Below, piece by piece: positions 63,477 to 64,000 of a DNA stretch of 64,000 nucleotides (the stretch's first letter is position 1; each line of letters opens with the position of its first letter). The notes under the pieces are model-generated. The model searched no databases and was not told where the DNA came from. It worked only from the letters and a program-made list of their open reading frames with translations. The stretch spans positions 1,028,936-1,092,935 of the forward strand of contig NC_007796.1 of NCBI RefSeq assembly GCF_000013445.1, read 5' to 3'. This DNA comes from Methanospirillum hungatei JF-1. GTDB taxonomy: Archaea > Halobacteriota > Methanomicrobia > Methanomicrobiales > Methanospirillaceae. The position numbers and the translations under genes were made by a program.

Positions 63477-64000
63477 TCAGAGATATTCTGCCAGTACCTT
63501 TGCTGCTGAATAGGTACTACAGGCTCGTTCAACCGTATCACTGCAGGAGATTGAAGCAATTCCAGCACTGATGAGTCGCGTATAGGCACCAGAAGCCAGA
63601 ACACCGTGAATTCCTACGGTATGAATCGACCGAGCTCCCTGTTCATACAGCATCATTGCAGCGGTTGCCTGAGTTCCTCCGGTCGAGATAATATCATCAA
63701 GAATGACCACATCACGCCCTGCTACCGGCACTGACTTAGGTTCTATCCTGACCTGTTCCCCGGATATACGGGTCTTCTGGAGATAATCACAATCCCAATT
63801 CCCATGAGAAGCAACATCCTGTCCAAGATGAAGCGCTCCCTCATCAGGACTTAAGATGAGTGGATTTTCAAGCGATAACGTATCAATATACGCTGCTGCC
63901 GGAGTGGAAAGAGAGACATCAGTTGCTTCAGTATGGAAATAATTCAATACTGATTTTTCATGGATATTTACCGTATAGACTCGTGATACACCAATTCCAA
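63477..64000 (-). CDS. prs: Ribose-phosphate pyrophosphokinase, 5' end beyond the window
   Basis: The visible part encodes about 173 C-terminal residues. The first ones, GIGVSRVYTVNIHEKSVLNYF, match the typical T-V-D-x-H stretch of Prs. The PRPP motif is VVILDDIISTGGTQATAA. The frame stays open to the window edge, so an internal TTG at 63947 is not the true start; the N-terminal half with the ATP-binding residues lies outside. The product PRPP is needed for nucleotides, histidine and beta-RFAP synthase. First gene of the operon with nob1 and gfcR. Confidence 0.92.
   Translation of the reverse strand, partial: GIGVSRVYTVNIHEKSVLNYFHTEATDVSLSTPAAAYIDTLSLENPLILSPDEGALHLGQDVASHGNWDCDYLQKTRISGEQVRIEPKSVPVAGRDVVILDDIISTGGTQATAAMMLYEQGARSIHTVGIHGVLASGAYTRLISAGIASISCSDTVERACSTYSAAKVLAEYL

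Noticed and set aside
1-64000. CRISPR arrays, insertion sequences, prophage genes and rRNA genes
   Set aside because: No short regularly spaced repeats, transposase motifs, phage structural genes or rRNA core sequences were seen.

Overview
The window is archaeal and most probably from a Methanomicrobiales methanogen close to Methanospirillum. The lineage is an inference from gene content. Supporting genes are beta-RFAP synthase (methanopterin pathway), the archaeosine radical-SAM enzyme, CobY, a thermosome subunit, archaeal Nob1, an archaeal-type RNase P RNA, an FtsZ gene preceded by a ribbon-helix-helix gene, poly-HAMP chemoreceptors and many PKD-domain surface proteins. TATA-like boxes and GGAGG-type ribosome binding sites are frequent. 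I see no insertion sequence, prophage, CRISPR array or rRNA operon.

Layout. 1-3651 (minus) is a tightly packed operon: hydantoinase-like protein, histone-deacetylase-fold protein, glutaredoxin, ferredoxin:thioredoxin reductase fused to rubredoxin, and a Cys-rich gene cut by the window edge. 3740-8779 (plus) holds a protein with two similar PH/GRAM-like halves, DUF2148, beta-RFAP synthase, a membrane protein and hypA-hypE. 8784-14007 holds a surface protein, the archaeosine enzyme and a cobD-cobY-ornithine cyclodeaminase-like operon. 14198-18103 holds RHH-ftsZ, a structured non-coding stretch, a COG1340 coiled-coil protein and a DUF373 membrane protein.

18202-28794 is an envelope island. It has a PKD protein, then a two-gene module present twice (Cys-rich DxNxDGxCD-loop protein plus subtilase-fold/beta-helix protein), then an aromatic-rich secreted protein. 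The subtilase-like proteins keep the Ser motif and the oxyanion Asn but lack the classical Asp and His.

28991-33973 is chemosensory: a soluble receptor with eight 91-residue HAMP-type repeats, a CheB lacking a receiver domain and a separate receiver protein. A second chemosensory operon (40887-44962) combines a ParA-like ATPase, a PAS-CheW protein and CheR. The ParA Walker A motif lies upstream of the first ATG, and ATT at 40887 is the best visible start. No CheA is in the window. Between the two lie an Rsm22-like methyltransferase, a TPR protein, S-adenosylhomocysteine hydrolase, hisF, a SagB-type oxidoreductase and the RNase P RNA gene (minus, about 40435-40733).

44970-64000 contains a lipoprotein, an XPD helicase-MGMT-MobA operon, bacteriohemerythrin, a beta-helix/dockerin-like protein, an APC permease preceded by a 20-codon upstream ORF, CorA, a secreted protein with 14 PKD domains, tRNA-Ser(CGA), an unexplained intergenic segment, a thermosome gene, and a prs-nob1-gfcR operon cut by the right edge.
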